From Labedella phragmitis (GTDB lineage: Bacteria > Actinomycetota > Actinomycetes > Actinomycetales > Microbacteriaceae): a stretch of DNA of 64,000 bases. The DNA is taken from assembly GCF_004078635.1 (NCBI RefSeq), contig NZ_RZNB01000001.1, positions 186,001 through 250,000 of the forward strand. The letters are read 5' to 3'. The translations under genes and the position numbers were made by a program. Each line of letters opens with the position of its first letter. The first letter of the stretch is position 1. The notes below the pieces were generated by a model. It had not been told where the DNA came from. It did no database searches and saw nothing but the letters and a program-made list of their open reading frames with translations. Of this stretch, positions 24,867 through 33,706 are shown in pieces.

Positions 24867-26189
24867 GTGTCAGACCAGAGCATCCCCCGCTCACCGGGCA
24901 ACAACCTCGACCCCTGGTATTCGAACTACGCCGAACGCACCGCCGGCCTGTCGGCCAGCGAGGTCCGAGCGCTGTTCGCCGTCGCCAGCCGCCCCGAGGT
25001 CGTCTCGCTCGCCGGCGGGATGCCGTTCGTGTCGGCCCTCCCGGCGGAGCTCATCACGGGATCGCTCGAGAAGGTCATGCGTGAGCAGGGCGGTGTGGCC
25101 CTGCAGTACGGCTCGGGCGCCGGACAGCCGGCCCTCCGCGAGCAGATCCTCGAGGTCATGGCGCTCGAGGGCATCCGCGGCACGGTCGACAACGTCGTCA
25201 CGACGACGGGATCCCAGCAGGCGCTCGACCTCGTCACGAAACTCTTCATCGACCCGGGCGACGTCATCCTCGCCGAAGCACCGAGCTACGTGGGCGCCAT
25301 CGGCGTCTTCCGCTCGTACCAGGCGAGCGTCGTCCACGTCGCGATGGACGACGACGGTTTGAATCCCGACGCTCTCCGCGAGACGATCGCGCACTTGCGG
25401 GGGCAGGGGCGACGGATCAAGTTCCTCTACACGATCCCCAACTTCCACAACCCGGCCGGTGTGACGCTCTCCGCCGCCCGCCGACCGGAGATCCTCGAGA
25501 TCTGCCGGCAGAACGAGATCCTCGTCCTCGAGGACAACCCCTACGGGCTGCTCCACTTCGAGGAGAAGGCGCCGGATGCGCTCCGCTCCATCGACGAGAA
25601 CGGTGTCATCTACCTGGGGTCGTTCTCGAAGACGCTCGCACCGGGTTTCCGCGTGGGCTGGGCGCTCGCTCCGCACGCGATCCGCGAGAAGCTCATCCTC
25701 GCCGCCGAGTCCGCGGTGCTGTCCCCGAGCGCGTTCAGCCAGCTCACGGTCTCGGAGTACCTGCGATCGACCGACTGGAAGGAGCAGATCGACACCTTCC
25801 GCGGCGTCTACAAGGCGCGCAAGGAGGCGATGGTCGCGGCTCTCGAGGAGTACCTGCCCGATCTGTCCTGGACGGATCCCAACGGCGGCTTCTACATCTG
25901 GCTGACCCTTCCCGATCGCCTCGATTCGAAGCAGATGCTGCCGCGCGCCGTGAAGGAACTCGTCGCCTACACTCCGGGAACGGCCTTCTTCGCCGACGGT
26001 CGGGGGCGGCACGCGATGCGTCTGTCCTTCTGCTATCCCACGCCGGAGAACATCCGCGTGGGGATCCGTCGACTCGCGACCGTCATCAACGGCGAGCTCG
26101 ACCTCCTCGACACCTTCGAGGGCACGGGGCCGCTACGGATCGCGTCGCGCGACCTGCACGTCTCCGCCCCGCCGCCCGATCTCGGCTGA
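24867..26189 (+). CDS. PLP-dependent class I/II aminotransferase (2-aminoadipate/MocR-like aminotransferase type)
   Basis: This 440-aa fold-type I pyridoxal-phosphate enzyme resembles LysN/2-aminoadipate aminotransferases and the catalytic part of MocR regulators. The N-terminal 'SLAGGMPFVSALP' and 'LQYGSGAGQPALREQI' blocks, 'TTGSQQALDLVTKLF', 'YTIPNFHNPAGVTLS', 'EDNPYGLLHFE' and the PLP-lysine motif 'GSFSKTLAPGFRVGW' are all present. No DNA-binding domain precedes it. It likely transaminates an aliphatic or aromatic amino acid. Start is a GTG. A Ddl-like ligase follows 52 bp downstream, so the two may be co-transcribed. Confidence 0.9.
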   Translation: MSDQSIPRSPGNNLDPWYSNYAERTAGLSASEVRALFAVASRPEVVSLAGGMPFVSALPAELITGSLEKVMREQGGVALQYGSGAGQPALREQILEVMALEGIRGTVDNVVTTTGSQQALDLVTKLFIDPGDVILAEAPSYVGAIGVFRSYQASVVHVAMDDDGLNPDALRETIAHLRGQGRRIKFLYTIPNFHNPAGVTLSAARRPEILEICRQNEILVLEDNPYGLLHFEEKAPDALRSIDENGVIYLGSFSKTLAPGFRVGWALAPHAIREKLILAAESAVLSPSAFSQLTVSEYLRSTDWKEQIDTFRGVYKARKEAMVAALEEYLPDLSWTDPNGGFYIWLTLPDRLDSKQMLPRAVKELVAYTPGTAFFADGRGRHAMRLSFCYPTPENIRVGIRRLATVINGELDLLDTFEGTGPLRIASRDLHVSAPPPDLG

Positions 26190-26241
26190 CCCGAGCATCC
26201 ACCCCCACCGCGACCGTCCCCACCTCGAGAGAGAACGATCC

Positions 26242-27204
26242 ATGACCGACACCCGGAAGCTCACCATCGCGGTCCTCGCTGGCGGCATCTCCCACGAACG
26301 CGACGTCTCGCTGCGGTCGGGCCGTCGCGTCGCCGACGAACTGACGGAAGCCGGCCACCGAGCCATCCTGCGCGACCCGGGAGCCGGAATCCTCGACTGG
26401 ATCGCCGAGACCGCTCCCGATGTCGTCTGGCCAGCCCTGCACGGAGCGAGCGGGGAGGATGGCGCCCTGCAGGCGCTCTTGCGCGGGCGCGGCATCGCCT
26501 ACGTCGGCTCTCACCCCGAAGCCGCCGGGCTCGCCTGGTCGAAACCCACGGCGAAGGCCCTCGTCGCGCGCGAGGGAATCGCGACGCCGGAGTGGCTCGC
26601 GCTCCCGCGTGAGACGTTCACGGAGCTCGGCGCCGGAGCCGTCCTCGGTGAAGTGGCGCGAGCGATCGGCACTCCGGCTGTCGTGAAGCCGTCCCAGGGC
26701 GGTTCGGCACAGGGAGTGACGATCGTCGACGACGCCTCGCAGCTTCCTCGCGCCATGGTGGACGCGTACACGTACTCCGACGTCGCCCTCATCGAGCGCA
26801 AGGTGGACGGCACGGAGCTCGCCGTCACCGTCATCGATGCTGGCGATGGACCGCGCGCCCTTCCCGCCGTCGAGATCGAACCGCTGTCGGGCGTCTACAG
26901 CTTCGAGGCGCGCTACAACGCGGGCGAGACGATCTTCTACGCCCCCGCTCGCGTCGGTGATGAGATCGCTGACGCGGCGGCCCGGACCGCCGTCGCGGTG
27001 CACCAGCTGCTCGGACTCCGCCACATCTCCCGCGTCGACCTCATCGTGGCCGCCGATGGCACTCCGTGGTTCCTCGAGGCGAACATGCTGCCCGGTCTCA
27101 CGGAGACCTCTCTCGCTCCGCAGGCGATCGAGGCGGCGGGGCTGGAGCTCTCGAGCGTCTATTCGGAGCTCGCGGTGGCCGCCGCGACCAGCTCGACCTC
27201 GTAG
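26242..27204 (+). CDS. D-alanine-D-alanine ligase-family ATP-grasp protein
   Basis: This 320-aa ATP-grasp enzyme is Ddl-like. Motifs are the N-terminal 'VLAGGISHERDVSLRSG', 'VWPALHGASGEDGALQALL', the ATP-grasp loop 'VVKPSQGGSAQGVTIV', and the metal/substrate block 'ISRVDLIVAADG' with 'FLEANMLPGLTETS'. The last block is ANMLPG where canonical Ddl has VNTMPG, so substrate specificity may differ from D-Ala-D-Ala; a second, canonical ddl may exist elsewhere. Its 3' end overlaps the convergent VOC gene by 46 bp. Confidence 0.88.
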   Translation: MTDTRKLTIAVLAGGISHERDVSLRSGRRVADELTEAGHRAILRDPGAGILDWIAETAPDVVWPALHGASGEDGALQALLRGRGIAYVGSHPEAAGLAWSKPTAKALVAREGIATPEWLALPRETFTELGAGAVLGEVARAIGTPAVVKPSQGGSAQGVTIVDDASQLPRAMVDAYTYSDVALIERKVDGTELAVTVIDAGDGPRALPAVEIEPLSGVYSFEARYNAGETIFYAPARVGDEIADAAARTAVAVHQLLGLRHISRVDLIVAADGTPWFLEANMLPGLTETSLAPQAIEAAGLELSSVYSELAVAAATSSTS

Positions 27205-27650
27205 CCGTCGGCGTCCTCCAGGTAGGCCGCGTAGTGGCCGGAGCCCCCGTCGCCCGGGGATCCGCCCGCCCAGGGGTAGCGGTCGGCGAACAACGGATGC
27301 CAACCGAAGTCGGGCGCGGCGTCCGACAACTCGTCGACCCGGGTACGCGAACCGACCTGGAATGCCAGGTGGTTGAGACCTGGCCGCGTCCGCTCGTGAG
27401 CGGAGTCGGTCATCGCCGGTGATTGCTCGACGACCAGATAGGTCGCGCCGAGGATCCATGATCGCCCGACCGACCAGCGCTCGTGTTCGCTCCACCCGAG
27501 TTGCCTCAGGAGCCATCCCCACGAGACGCTCGCTCGGTCGAGGTCCGGCACCCAGAGTTCGACGTGGTGGAGACCGCCCGTATGGGGATCCAGGTCAGCC
27601 GCCGTAGCCCGGCTCGCCGATCTCGGCGAGAATGCGGTTGAGGTCCGCAA
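27159..27650 (-). CDS. VOC-family protein, start uncertain
   Basis: This glyoxalase-like VOC protein has clear domain sequence from '[15 protein letters not shown]' to '[18 protein letters not shown]'. That sequence begins just after the parB stop codon, but no ATG, GTG or TTG lies there. The only standard start in frame is the ATG at 27650, inside parB, which would add about 25 residues and overlap parB by 56 bp; a non-standard CTG near the parB stop is an alternative. The 3' end overlaps the convergent Ddl-like gene by 46 bp. Co-transcription with parB is likely; function unknown. Confidence 0.75.
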   Translation of the reverse strand: MRTSTAFSPRSASRATAADLDPHTGGLHHVELWVPDLDRASVSWGWLLRQLGWSEHERWSVGRSWILGATYLVVEQSPAMTDSAHERTRPGLNHLAFQVGSRTRVDELSDAAPDFGWHPLFADRYPWAGGSPGDGGSGHYAAYLEDADGYEVELVAAATASSE

Positions 27651-28620
27651 TCGTAGCGAATTCGATACTGATCTGGCCCTTCTTCGCTCCGAGATTGATT
27701 CGCACGCGAGTATTCAGGCGGTCGCCGAGGTGCTCCCCCACCTCGTCGAGGTGGCCGCGGCGACTCCCGGGCAACGGCTTGGCGCGCTTGGGGGGCGCGG
27801 AGAACTGCGCGGCGGCGGCCTCCGCCGCTCGCACGGAGAGGTCCTCGTTCACGATCTTGTCCGCGAGTCGTTGCATCGACTCCGGGTCCCCGGTCGAGAG
27901 GATCGCGCGGGCGTGACCGGCCGACAAGACGCCGGCGGCGACGCGGAGCTGCACCGCGGCCGGGAGCTTCAGGAGTCTCAGCGTGTTCGAGATCTGCGGA
28001 CGCGAGCGGCCGATGCGGGTCGCGAGCTCCTCCTGCGTGATGCCGAAGTCGGCGAGGAGCTGCTGATAGGCGGACGCCTCTTCGAGCGGATTGAGTTGCG
28101 CTCGGTGGAGGTTCTCGAGGAGGGCATCACGCAGCATGTCCTCATCGGCCGTCTCCCGCACGATCGCCGGGATCGTCTCCAGCCCGGCCTCCTTCGAGGC
28201 GCGGAGCCGACGCTCGCCCATGATGAGTTCGTAGGTGTCGGAGTCGGGGATCGCGCGCACCACGATGGGCTGCAGCACACCGAACTCACGGACCGAATGA
28301 ACGAGCTCCGCGAGTGCGTCCTCGTCGAAGACCGTGCGCGGCTGCAGGGCGTTCGGCACGATCTTCTGGGGGTCGAGCGCCGCGAATCGAGCACCGGGGA
28401 CCGCCACGAGGTCAGCGGCCGAGGCGCTCTCGCCGCCCCCAGCGGTGACCGGTCCGCTCTCCCCCGCGGTGGACTCCGCCGCTGCCGCGGACGCCGCCTT
28501 CGCGGCAGCCGAGGCGGCGCCCGGAAAGAAGACGTCGACGGGGCGTTCGGTCTGATCCGGGTTCTGTGTCGGGATGAGGGCTCCGATGCCCCGACCGAGG
28601 CCTGTTCGCTTGGTTGCCAT
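27595..28620 (-). CDS. parB: Chromosome-partitioning protein ParB
   Basis: This 341-aa chromosomal ParB is a CTP-dependent DNA clamp that loads at parS and spreads to build the partition complex. The N-terminus '[14 protein letters not shown]' is the ParA-interacting motif. A 60-residue Ala-rich linker follows, then the ParB/Srx domain with the CTP-binding '[14 protein letters not shown]' (about 134-147), the parS-reading helix-turn-helix '[21 protein letters not shown]', and a C-terminal dimerisation domain. Its ATG overlaps the parA stop by one base (TAATG). Six parS sites lie within 3 kb upstream. Confidence 0.97.
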   Translation of the reverse strand: MATKRTGLGRGIGALIPTQNPDQTERPVDVFFPGAASAAAKAASAAAAESTAGESGPVTAGGGESASAADLVAVPGARFAALDPQKIVPNALQPRTVFDEDALAELVHSVREFGVLQPIVVRAIPDSDTYELIMGERRLRASKEAGLETIPAIVRETADEDMLRDALLENLHRAQLNPLEEASAYQQLLADFGITQEELATRIGRSRPQISNTLRLLKLPAAVQLRVAAGVLSAGHARAILSTGDPESMQRLADKIVNEDLSVRAAEAAAAQFSAPPKRAKPLPGSRRGHLDEVGEHLGDRLNTRVRINLGAKKGQISIEFATIADLNRILAEIGEPGYGG

Positions 28621-29534
28621 TACGCGCGTGCTTCCTTGTCCTGGTGGCTGGTCGATTCACGCCGCGCGATCTCCGCGGCCGCTTCGAGGTACGACACCGC
28701 GCCGACGCCCGCGGGATCGTAGGTGATCACGGTCTGTCCGAAGCTCGGCGCCTCGGAGATCCGGACGGCGCGAGGGATCACCGTCTGGAGGACTCGATCA
28801 GTGAAGTGAGCACGCACATCGTCGGCGACCTGGTTCGCGAGGTTGGTCCGCCCGTCGAACATCGTGAGGAGGATCGTCGTGAGCGCAAGCGAGGGATTCA
28901 GATGCTTCTGGATGAGCTCGATGCTCCCGAGGAGTTGGCTGAGGCCCTCGAGGGCGTAGTACTCGCACTGAATCGGGATGAAGACCTCGCGAGCCGCCAC
29001 GAATGCGTTGATCGTGAGAAGCCCGAGCGACGGCGGACAATCGATGAAGACGTAGTGCCACGTCTCGTCCGCCGACTCGAGGAAGGCCTCGAGCGCGGTA
29101 CGCAGCCGGTGCTCGCGTGCGACCTGGGAGACCAGTTCGATCTCGGCCCCCGCGAGATGGATCGTGGACGGTGCGCAGAACAGCATCTCGTTCTCGGGGC
29201 TCTGCTGAATCACATCCGACAGTGGGAAGTCATCGATGAGCACGTCGTAGACGCTCGGCACGTCGGCGGAATGCGGCACGCCGAGGGCCGTCGACGCGTT
29301 TCCCTGCGGGTCGAGATCGATGACGAGGACGCGTGCGCCCGCCTTGGCGAAGGCCGCCGCCATGTTCACCGTCGTGGTCGTCTTTCCTACACCGCCCTTC
29401 TGGTTCGAGACGGTGAAGACGCGAGTATGGTCCGGCAGTGGAACGTCATTCGAGTCGAGCGCCTTCCGACGCAATCGCAGACTCGCGAGTTCACGAGCCA
29501 GAGGAGTCGATACATCGAAGCGCTCCGTCTCCAT
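28620..29534 (-). CDS. parA: Chromosome-partitioning ATPase ParA
   Basis: This 304-aa deviant-Walker ATPase drives segregation of the ParB-parS complex. The signature Walker A '[10 protein letters not shown]' starts at residue 46, the second motif is '[13 protein letters not shown]', and Walker B is '[14 protein letters not shown]'. The 40-residue N-terminal extension before the ATPase core is usual in actinobacteria. It overlaps parB by one base and begins a parAB operon. A perfect-arm parS-like site (29555-29570) lies 20 bp upstream of the start, so ParB binding may also affect its own operon's promoter. Confidence 0.97.
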   Translation of the reverse strand: METERFDVSTPLARELASLRLRRKALDSNDVPLPDHTRVFTVSNQKGGVGKTTTTVNMAAAFAKAGARVLVIDLDPQGNASTALGVPHSADVPSVYDVLIDDFPLSDVIQQSPENEMLFCAPSTIHLAGAEIELVSQVAREHRLRTALEAFLESADETWHYVFIDCPPSLGLLTINAFVAAREVFIPIQCEYYALEGLSQLLGSIELIQKHLNPSLALTTILLTMFDGRTNLANQVADDVRAHFTDRVLQTVIPRAVRISEAPSFGQTVITYDPAGVGAVSYLEAAAEIARRESTSHQDKEARA

Positions 29535-29554
29535 ACCGCTCTCCTCACTACGAA

Positions 29555-29570
29555 TGTTTCACGTGGAACA
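29555..29570. other. parS site 1
   Basis: TGTTTCACGTGGAACA differs from the consensus TGTTTCACGTGAAACA at one position. It lies just upstream of parA. Confidence 0.9.
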
Positions 29571-29784
29571 CCCGCCGAGGGCATTCGTCAACTCTACGCG
29601 TTCCGGGCCTGTCAACCGCACGTCGATTCCTCGCGGAATGGAGAGACGGCACCCCTGTTCGGCGGTCGGGGATCGCGATCGGGATCGCGGGCCTCTGCTG
29701 TTCGCCGCCGCCGGGGGAACGGGCGAGGAAGCAAGTCTATGGGCTCGATGGCACCGAGGAAAGTCGAGATCGGCGAGCCCGGAG

Positions 29785-29924
29785 TTATCCACAATCACGA
29801 GCACGGGCGGTGGACAAATTCCGATCACTTCGGGCCGCCACTCTTACAGATCCGCGTGATTCCGCGGATTCTGCGCTCATTCCACATTGTTAATGGCGCT
29901 GTGGATATCTCTCGTTATCCACCG
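29785..29924. promoter_or_regulatory. DnaA-box cluster near parS
   Basis: One perfect DnaA box, TTATCCACA (29785-29793), and two one-mismatch copies, TGTGGATAT (29901-29909) and TTATCCACC (29916-29924), occur within 140 bp. They are about 6 kb from the main origin region. Confidence 0.6.
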
Positions 29925-29987
29925 GCTACGCTCACATTCGTTCCCCGCTTCCCGTCCGAGATGGCGATGTTGACGGGATTCAGGGCA

Positions 29988-30003
29988 CGTTCCACGTGAA
30001 ACG
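29988..30003. other. parS site 2
   Basis: CGTTCCACGTGAAACG keeps the CACGTG core and GTT/AAAC arms and differs from consensus at three positions, two of them the outer bases. Confidence 0.8.
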
Positions 30004-30372
30004 GCCCCGCCTGAGATGGCGTCCGCGGGACGTGGACTTCTGATCCCGAGCGGCGAACGCCACAGTCCATCCGCATCGCCCTCAAGGACAACCGCACCAC
30101 ACGACGCGGGGCTGACTACTCGCTGACCACTGGTGCGCTCAAACTAGCCGGACGCACAGCGGACGGGATGCACGAGCGCTTAGCGTGAGTCGTAGCGGCC
30201 CTCGCTTCGTCGCCGAATAGCACGCTCTGACCGCCCATGATCCGGTAAGAGCTGAGTCCGCCCGAGCCCTATACGTGCTCGCGGCTCGAACACGAAGACC
30301 ACCGGCCGCCGAATCATCGAGGTCGCGACGGGGCCACCCCGACATGGCGGATGGTGGCGCCACGTCGGGGAG

Positions 30373-30388
30373 CGTTTCACGTGGAACG
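30373..30388. other. parS site 3
   Basis: CGTTTCACGTGGAACG: CACGTG core with GTTTC and GGAAC arms; differs from consensus at three positions, two of them the outer bases. Confidence 0.85.
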
Positions 30389-30556
30389 ACACATTGCCGC
30401 GCCCATCCGACGCGCGACGCGGCGGGAGCACCCCGCGTGGATGATCGACCGATGCGGTGGCCGCACCTGTAAACCGGCACCGACTAGCCGTAGCACTGCA
30501 CGCCGCCATCTCAGTCCTCGGAATCGACGAGGATTCCAGCTCCAGTGAGCATGGGG

Positions 30557-30572
30557 CGTTTCACGTGAAACA
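30557..30572. other. parS site 4
   Basis: CGTTTCACGTGAAACA carries the perfect 14-bp core GTTTCACGTGAAAC. Confidence 0.92.
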
Positions 30573-30729
30573 TGCGCCACGGAACGTAGCCCCCCCTTGT
30601 GCGCAACCTGAAGGTTACGGAGCGACAACTGGAGAACCGCGGTCAACGCTCAGATGACCGGAGCGCGCGTGACCCCTCGCCCGTGTCCTTAAGGCCGTTC
30701 AAGGCGCATGCCGCTACCAATGCGGCACG

Positions 30730-30745
30730 TGTTTCACGTGAAACA
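30730..30745. other. parS site 5, perfect consensus
   Basis: TGTTTCACGTGAAACA is an exact 16-bp match to the bacterial parS consensus, 30 bp beyond the 3' end of rsmG. Confidence 0.95.
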
Positions 30746-30774
30746 ACCGGCGATGACCGCGCTACGTGACCAAG

Positions 30775-31458
30775 TCAGCCGTCGGTGGCCCTGACGATCC
30801 CGCGAACGACGCGGGTGACGTCATCGAGGAGCCCTTCCCCGAGGACATCAACCCGGACGCCGGAGACCTTGAACTTCCGAAGCTGCTTCTCCGCGGCGGC
30901 GATCTCAGCGTCGACCGACGCACCCTTCATCAGGACAAGCTCGCCGCCGTTCCGGAGCAACGGAGCGGTCAGCGGAAGCAGCGTGCGCAGGGCACTGACT
31001 GCCCGTGCGGTCACCTGGTCGAGCGGGAGGTCGAGTCGCACGTCTTCAGCGCGCGACCGAACGATGGTCACGTTCTCCAGCCCGAGCTCCTCGGATTGCT
31101 CCTCGAGCCACGCCACTCGACGCTCCATAGGCTCGATCAGGACGAAGTCCACGTCTGGCCGGATGATCGCGAGCACGAGCCCGGGAAGACCGGCGCCCGT
31201 TCCAATGTCCCCGACGCGCCCAGGTCGAAGAAGCGGCGCGATGATGGCGCTGTTCAGAATGTGGCGACTCCACAGCCGCGGCGGTTCGAGCGGGCCGATC
31301 AGCCCGCGCTCCTCCCCGAACCGGCCCAGGTTGTCGGCGAAGCGACGCAGCACGTCGGCTCGGTCGCCGGCGAGAACTGCGGCCGCCGCCGGTTCAGCTT
31401 CGATCGTGATGTCGCGCACGTCGGCCGCCGCGCCCGTTTCACGTGAAACGTCGCTCAC
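30775..31458 (-). CDS. rsmG: 16S rRNA (guanine-N7) methyltransferase RsmG
   Basis: This 227-aa enzyme methylates G527 of 16S rRNA using SAM; loss gives low-level streptomycin resistance in other bacteria. Motif I is 'VGDIGTGAGLPGLVLAI', and the 'RLWSRHILNSAII' block before it is the family N-terminal helix. The first codons ('DVSRET') are encoded by a perfect 14-bp parS core, so the partition site is embedded in the gene. The start overlaps the end of khpB by 4 bp, indicating a rpmH-to-rsmG transcript. Confidence 0.96.
   Translation of the reverse strand: MSDVSRETGAAADVRDITIEAEPAAAAVLAGDRADVLRRFADNLGRFGEERGLIGPLEPPRLWSRHILNSAIIAPLLRPGRVGDIGTGAGLPGLVLAIIRPDVDFVLIEPMERRVAWLEEQSEELGLENVTIVRSRAEDVRLDLPLDQVTARAVSALRTLLPLTAPLLRNGGELVLMKGASVDAEIAAAEKQLRKFKVSGVRVDVLGEGLLDDVTRVVRGIVRATDG
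31435..31450. other. parS site 6, inside the rsmG coding sequence
   Basis: CGTTTCACGTGAAACG contains the perfect 14-bp core and encodes the N-terminal residues DVSRET of RsmG on the minus strand. Confidence 0.92.
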
Positions 31459-31970
31459 GACCGCGTGATCACCGTGTGGCGATCGTGCCCTTCGCCCTGC
31501 GACTCGGACACGAAACCGCGCTCGGACACCAGATCGTGAACGAGCTTGCGCTCGTAGCTCGACATCGGGGGGAGGGCCGCATCCTGCGCACCCTCCTCGA
31601 TGCGGGCGATCGCAGCATCCACGAGGCGACCGAGCTCGGCCTGTCGGGCATCACGAGAACCGCCGATGTCGAGGATCAACCGCGAGAAGGACCCGTTCGT
31701 GTTCTGCACGACGAGACGGACGAGCTCCTGAAGAGCCCCGACGACCTCCGGCTTCGCGAGGACCCGCAGGTTCGACTCGCCCGCCGAGGTGACGGAGATG
31801 TACGCGCGCCCGTTGCGCACGTCGATCTCCAGGTCGCCGTCGAGATCGCAGATATCGAGGAACTCCTCGATGTAGTCCGCTGCGATCTCGCCCTCTTCTT
31901 CGAGCTGCTCGATCGTCGGCTCGTCACGACGAGGTTTTTCAGCGGTTTCCCGGGCGATGACGTCCGACAT
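31455..31970 (-). CDS. khpB: KhpB/Jag RNA-binding protein (KH and R3H domains)
   Basis: This 171-aa protein has a type II KH domain ('DYIEEFLDICDLDGDLEIDV') followed by an R3H domain ('MSSYERKLVHDLVSERGFVSESQGEG', shortened here to its key block 'SYERKLVHDLVSE'). KhpB binds RNA, usually as a partner of KhpA, and affects cell-wall growth. It is placed between yidC and rsmG as in most actinobacteria. The ATG at 31970 was chosen over the frame that extends into yidC; it lies 4 bp downstream of the yidC stop. Confidence 0.93.
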   Translation of the reverse strand: MSDVIARETAEKPRRDEPTIEQLEEEGEIAADYIEEFLDICDLDGDLEIDVRNGRAYISVTSAGESNLRVLAKPEVVGALQELVRLVVQNTNGSFSRLILDIGGSRDARQAELGRLVDAAIARIEEGAQDAALPPMSSYERKLVHDLVSERGFVSESQGEGHDRHTVITRS

Positions 31971-31974
31971 TCTT

Positions 31975-32976
31975 CTACTTTCCACTCGTGGCGGGGCCGG
32001 AATCCGGCGTTCCCGGTCGCTTGTTCTGGGCGGCCTTCTTGGCACGATTCTTGCCGACGGGCTGCTGGCGCTGCGTCGGCTTCTTCTCCTGGACCACGAC
32101 GGTTCCGCCGTTGTCGGAGGAGTCGCTGACCTGCAGCTTGCCCTTGCGAGCGAGGCGCTCCTCGCGCTCCTTCGCCGCTTCCGTGCCGGGCATCGGCATG
32201 TTGCGGATGATGATGAACTGCTGAACCATCGTCCAGATATTGCTGGTGAGCCAGTAGAACATGACGCCGAGCGGGAAGGCGAAGCCCGAGAAGAGGAACA
32301 CGAAGGGGAGCAGGTAGAGGAGAATCCGCTGCTGACGGAACATGGGGGAGGCCTTGGTCTCCTCAGAGATGTTCTTCGAGACGATCTGCAGCTGCGTGAC
32401 GAACTGCGATGCGGTCATGAGCACGACCATGACCGCGGCGATCACCATGACGCCGACCTCGCCCTCGCCCATCGCGGTGGAGAAGCTCATGTGCAGCGGC
32501 GCTCCGAAGAGGCTCGCGCTGCCGAACTGCTGCGCGAGCTGCTCGTTGAGGGGGCCGACACCGGTCTTCGAGTGCTGAGCGTCGTTGAGCACGGAGAAGA
32601 GCGCGAAGAAGATCGGCATCTGCACGAGGAGCGGCAGGCACGACCCGAGCGGATTGGTGCCGGCGTTCTTGTAGACCGCCATCGTCTCGCGACTCATCGC
32701 CTCACGGGACAACTGGTCCCGCTTGCCGCGGTACTTGTCCTGGATCTTCTTCAGCTGTGGAGCGACCTCCAGCATCTTGCGCTGGTTCTTGATCTGCCTG
32801 ACGAAGAGGGGAATCAGCAGCGCGCGGACCACGAGCACGAGCCCGACGATCGACAACACCCACGTGATACCGGCCGCGGCCTCGAGGCCGATCGCCGAGA
32901 AGAGCGCGTGCCAACCGACGAGGAGGAGCTCGACCACCCATTTGAGTGGCCAGAGAATGAGGGACAACGGGTCCAT
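31975..32976 (-). CDS. yidC: Membrane protein insertase YidC
   Basis: This 333-aa insertase of the YidC/Oxa1/Alb3 family places proteins into the cytoplasmic membrane with or without Sec. The N-terminal helix 'FSAIGLEAAAGITWVLSIVG' is followed by the conserved positively charged 'MLEVAPQLKKIQDKYRGKRDQ' cytoplasmic loop and by hydrophobic helices containing 'LPLLVQMPIFFALFSVLND'. The C-terminal tail is basic (Lys/Arg-rich), as in ribosome-binding YidC forms. It lacks the large periplasmic domain of Gram-negative YidC. Confidence 0.96.
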   Translation of the reverse strand: MDPLSLILWPLKWVVELLLVGWHALFSAIGLEAAAGITWVLSIVGLVLVVRALLIPLFVRQIKNQRKMLEVAPQLKKIQDKYRGKRDQLSREAMSRETMAVYKNAGTNPLGSCLPLLVQMPIFFALFSVLNDAQHSKTGVGPLNEQLAQQFGSASLFGAPLHMSFSTAMGEGEVGVMVIAAVMVVLMTASQFVTQLQIVSKNISEETKASPMFRQQRILLYLLPFVFLFSGFAFPLGVMFYWLTSNIWTMVQQFIIIRNMPMPGTEAAKEREERLARKGKLQVSDSSDNGGTVVVQEKKPTQRQQPVGKNRAKKAAQNKRPGTPDSGPATSGK

Positions 32977-32983
32977 GTGGTGA

Positions 32984-33334
32984 TCAGCCCTTTCTCTGGC
33001 TGGAAGGAAGAACGAATCCGGATCGCGTCACGACGTGTCGGAAGGAGCGCTTCTCGGGGATCTCATCGAAACCGCCCTCGGCCCAGGGGTGGCAGCGCAG
33101 CAACCGACGGGCACCGAAGAACACGCCGATCGCGAGCCCATGACGCTGTATCGCTTGCAACGTATACGACGAACATGAGGGGTAGTAGCGGCAGACATCG
33201 CCGTAGAGGGGCGAGATGAGCCGACGGTAGACCACGAGGATCGCGACCGCGACATTGCGGGGGAGGAGAAGGAGCGCATCGATAGCGATGAGGAGAGGGT
33301 GACGGCCCGCGCCGAGCATGTGCGTCGTGGTCAT
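32984..33334 (-). CDS. yidD: Membrane protein insertion efficiency factor YidD
   Basis: This 116-aa YidD has the signature 'YRRLISPLYGDVCRYYPSCSSYTLQAI' cluster (shown as 'CRYYPSCSSY') and 'RRLLRCHPWAEGGFDEIP' near the C-terminus. It assists YidC-dependent insertion at the membrane. The start overlaps rnpA by 4 bp (ATGA type), suggesting coupled translation. Confidence 0.95.
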   Translation of the reverse strand: MTTTHMLGAGRHPLLIAIDALLLLPRNVAVAILVVYRRLISPLYGDVCRYYPSCSSYTLQAIQRHGLAIGVFFGARRLLRCHPWAEGGFDEIPEKRSFRHVVTRSGFVLPSSQRKG

Positions 33335-33672
33335 CGTGCCTTCGCCCGCGTCGTGATCGCACGCTCGACGTCGTCGACGAGCGCCGCGTAGGGGGCACCT
33401 GCAGCCGGCGGCAGCGCACGGATCACGATGTCAGTCCCCTCATTAGTCCTGGCCAAAGCTGAAAACGACGCGGCTTTGAGCCGTCGGCGCACAGTATTGC
33501 GCACGACGGCGTTTCCGACCGTCTTTGCAACAATGAACCCGAATCGTGGCGGACCACCATTCGGGTTCATTGAGACATAGCTCACCGTGTTCTCCGACAC
33601 GACGCGGCGTCCACGACGCACGACCGCACGGTAGTCGTCGGCCTTCGCGATGCGATTGACCTTCGCGAGCAC
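33331..33672 (-). CDS. rnpA: Ribonuclease P protein component
   Basis: This 113-aa protein subunit of RNase P assists RNA-catalysed 5' maturation of tRNAs. It carries the family core 'RFGFIVAKTVGNAVVRNTVRRRLK', in which the RNxVRRRLK segment is the conserved RNR motif (here split as 'VGNAVVRN' and 'TVRRRLK'). The start is a GTG at 33672, 34 bp after rpmH. Overlaps yidD by 4 bp. Confidence 0.95.
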   Translation of the reverse strand: MLAKVNRIAKADDYRAVVRRGRRVVSENTVSYVSMNPNGGPPRFGFIVAKTVGNAVVRNTVRRRLKAASFSALARTNEGTDIVIRALPPAAGAPYAALVDDVERAITTRAKAR

Positions 33673-33706
33673 CGTCGATCACCGAGTCCGGAGCGCCGAG
33701 GCGCGA

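Larger units (their letters stand above)
29571..30729. other. Geneless parS/DnaA-box region between parA and rsmG
   Basis: Together with the flanking sites this forms a 1.24-kb stretch with no credible gene: the frames present are short, lack ribosome-binding sites and are not GC3-biased. It holds parS sites (29988, 30373, 30557) and three DnaA-box-like 9-mers at 29785-29793 (TTATCCACA, perfect), 29901-29909 (TGTGGATAT) and 29916-29924 (TTATCCACC). The most likely role is as a centromere and possible DnaA-titrating region. Confidence 0.7.

Noticed and set aside
31945-31970. A seventh parS at the khpB start, by analogy with the rsmG start
   Set aside because: The sequence keeps an ARET-coding block but has lost the CACGTG core, so it is not a parS site.
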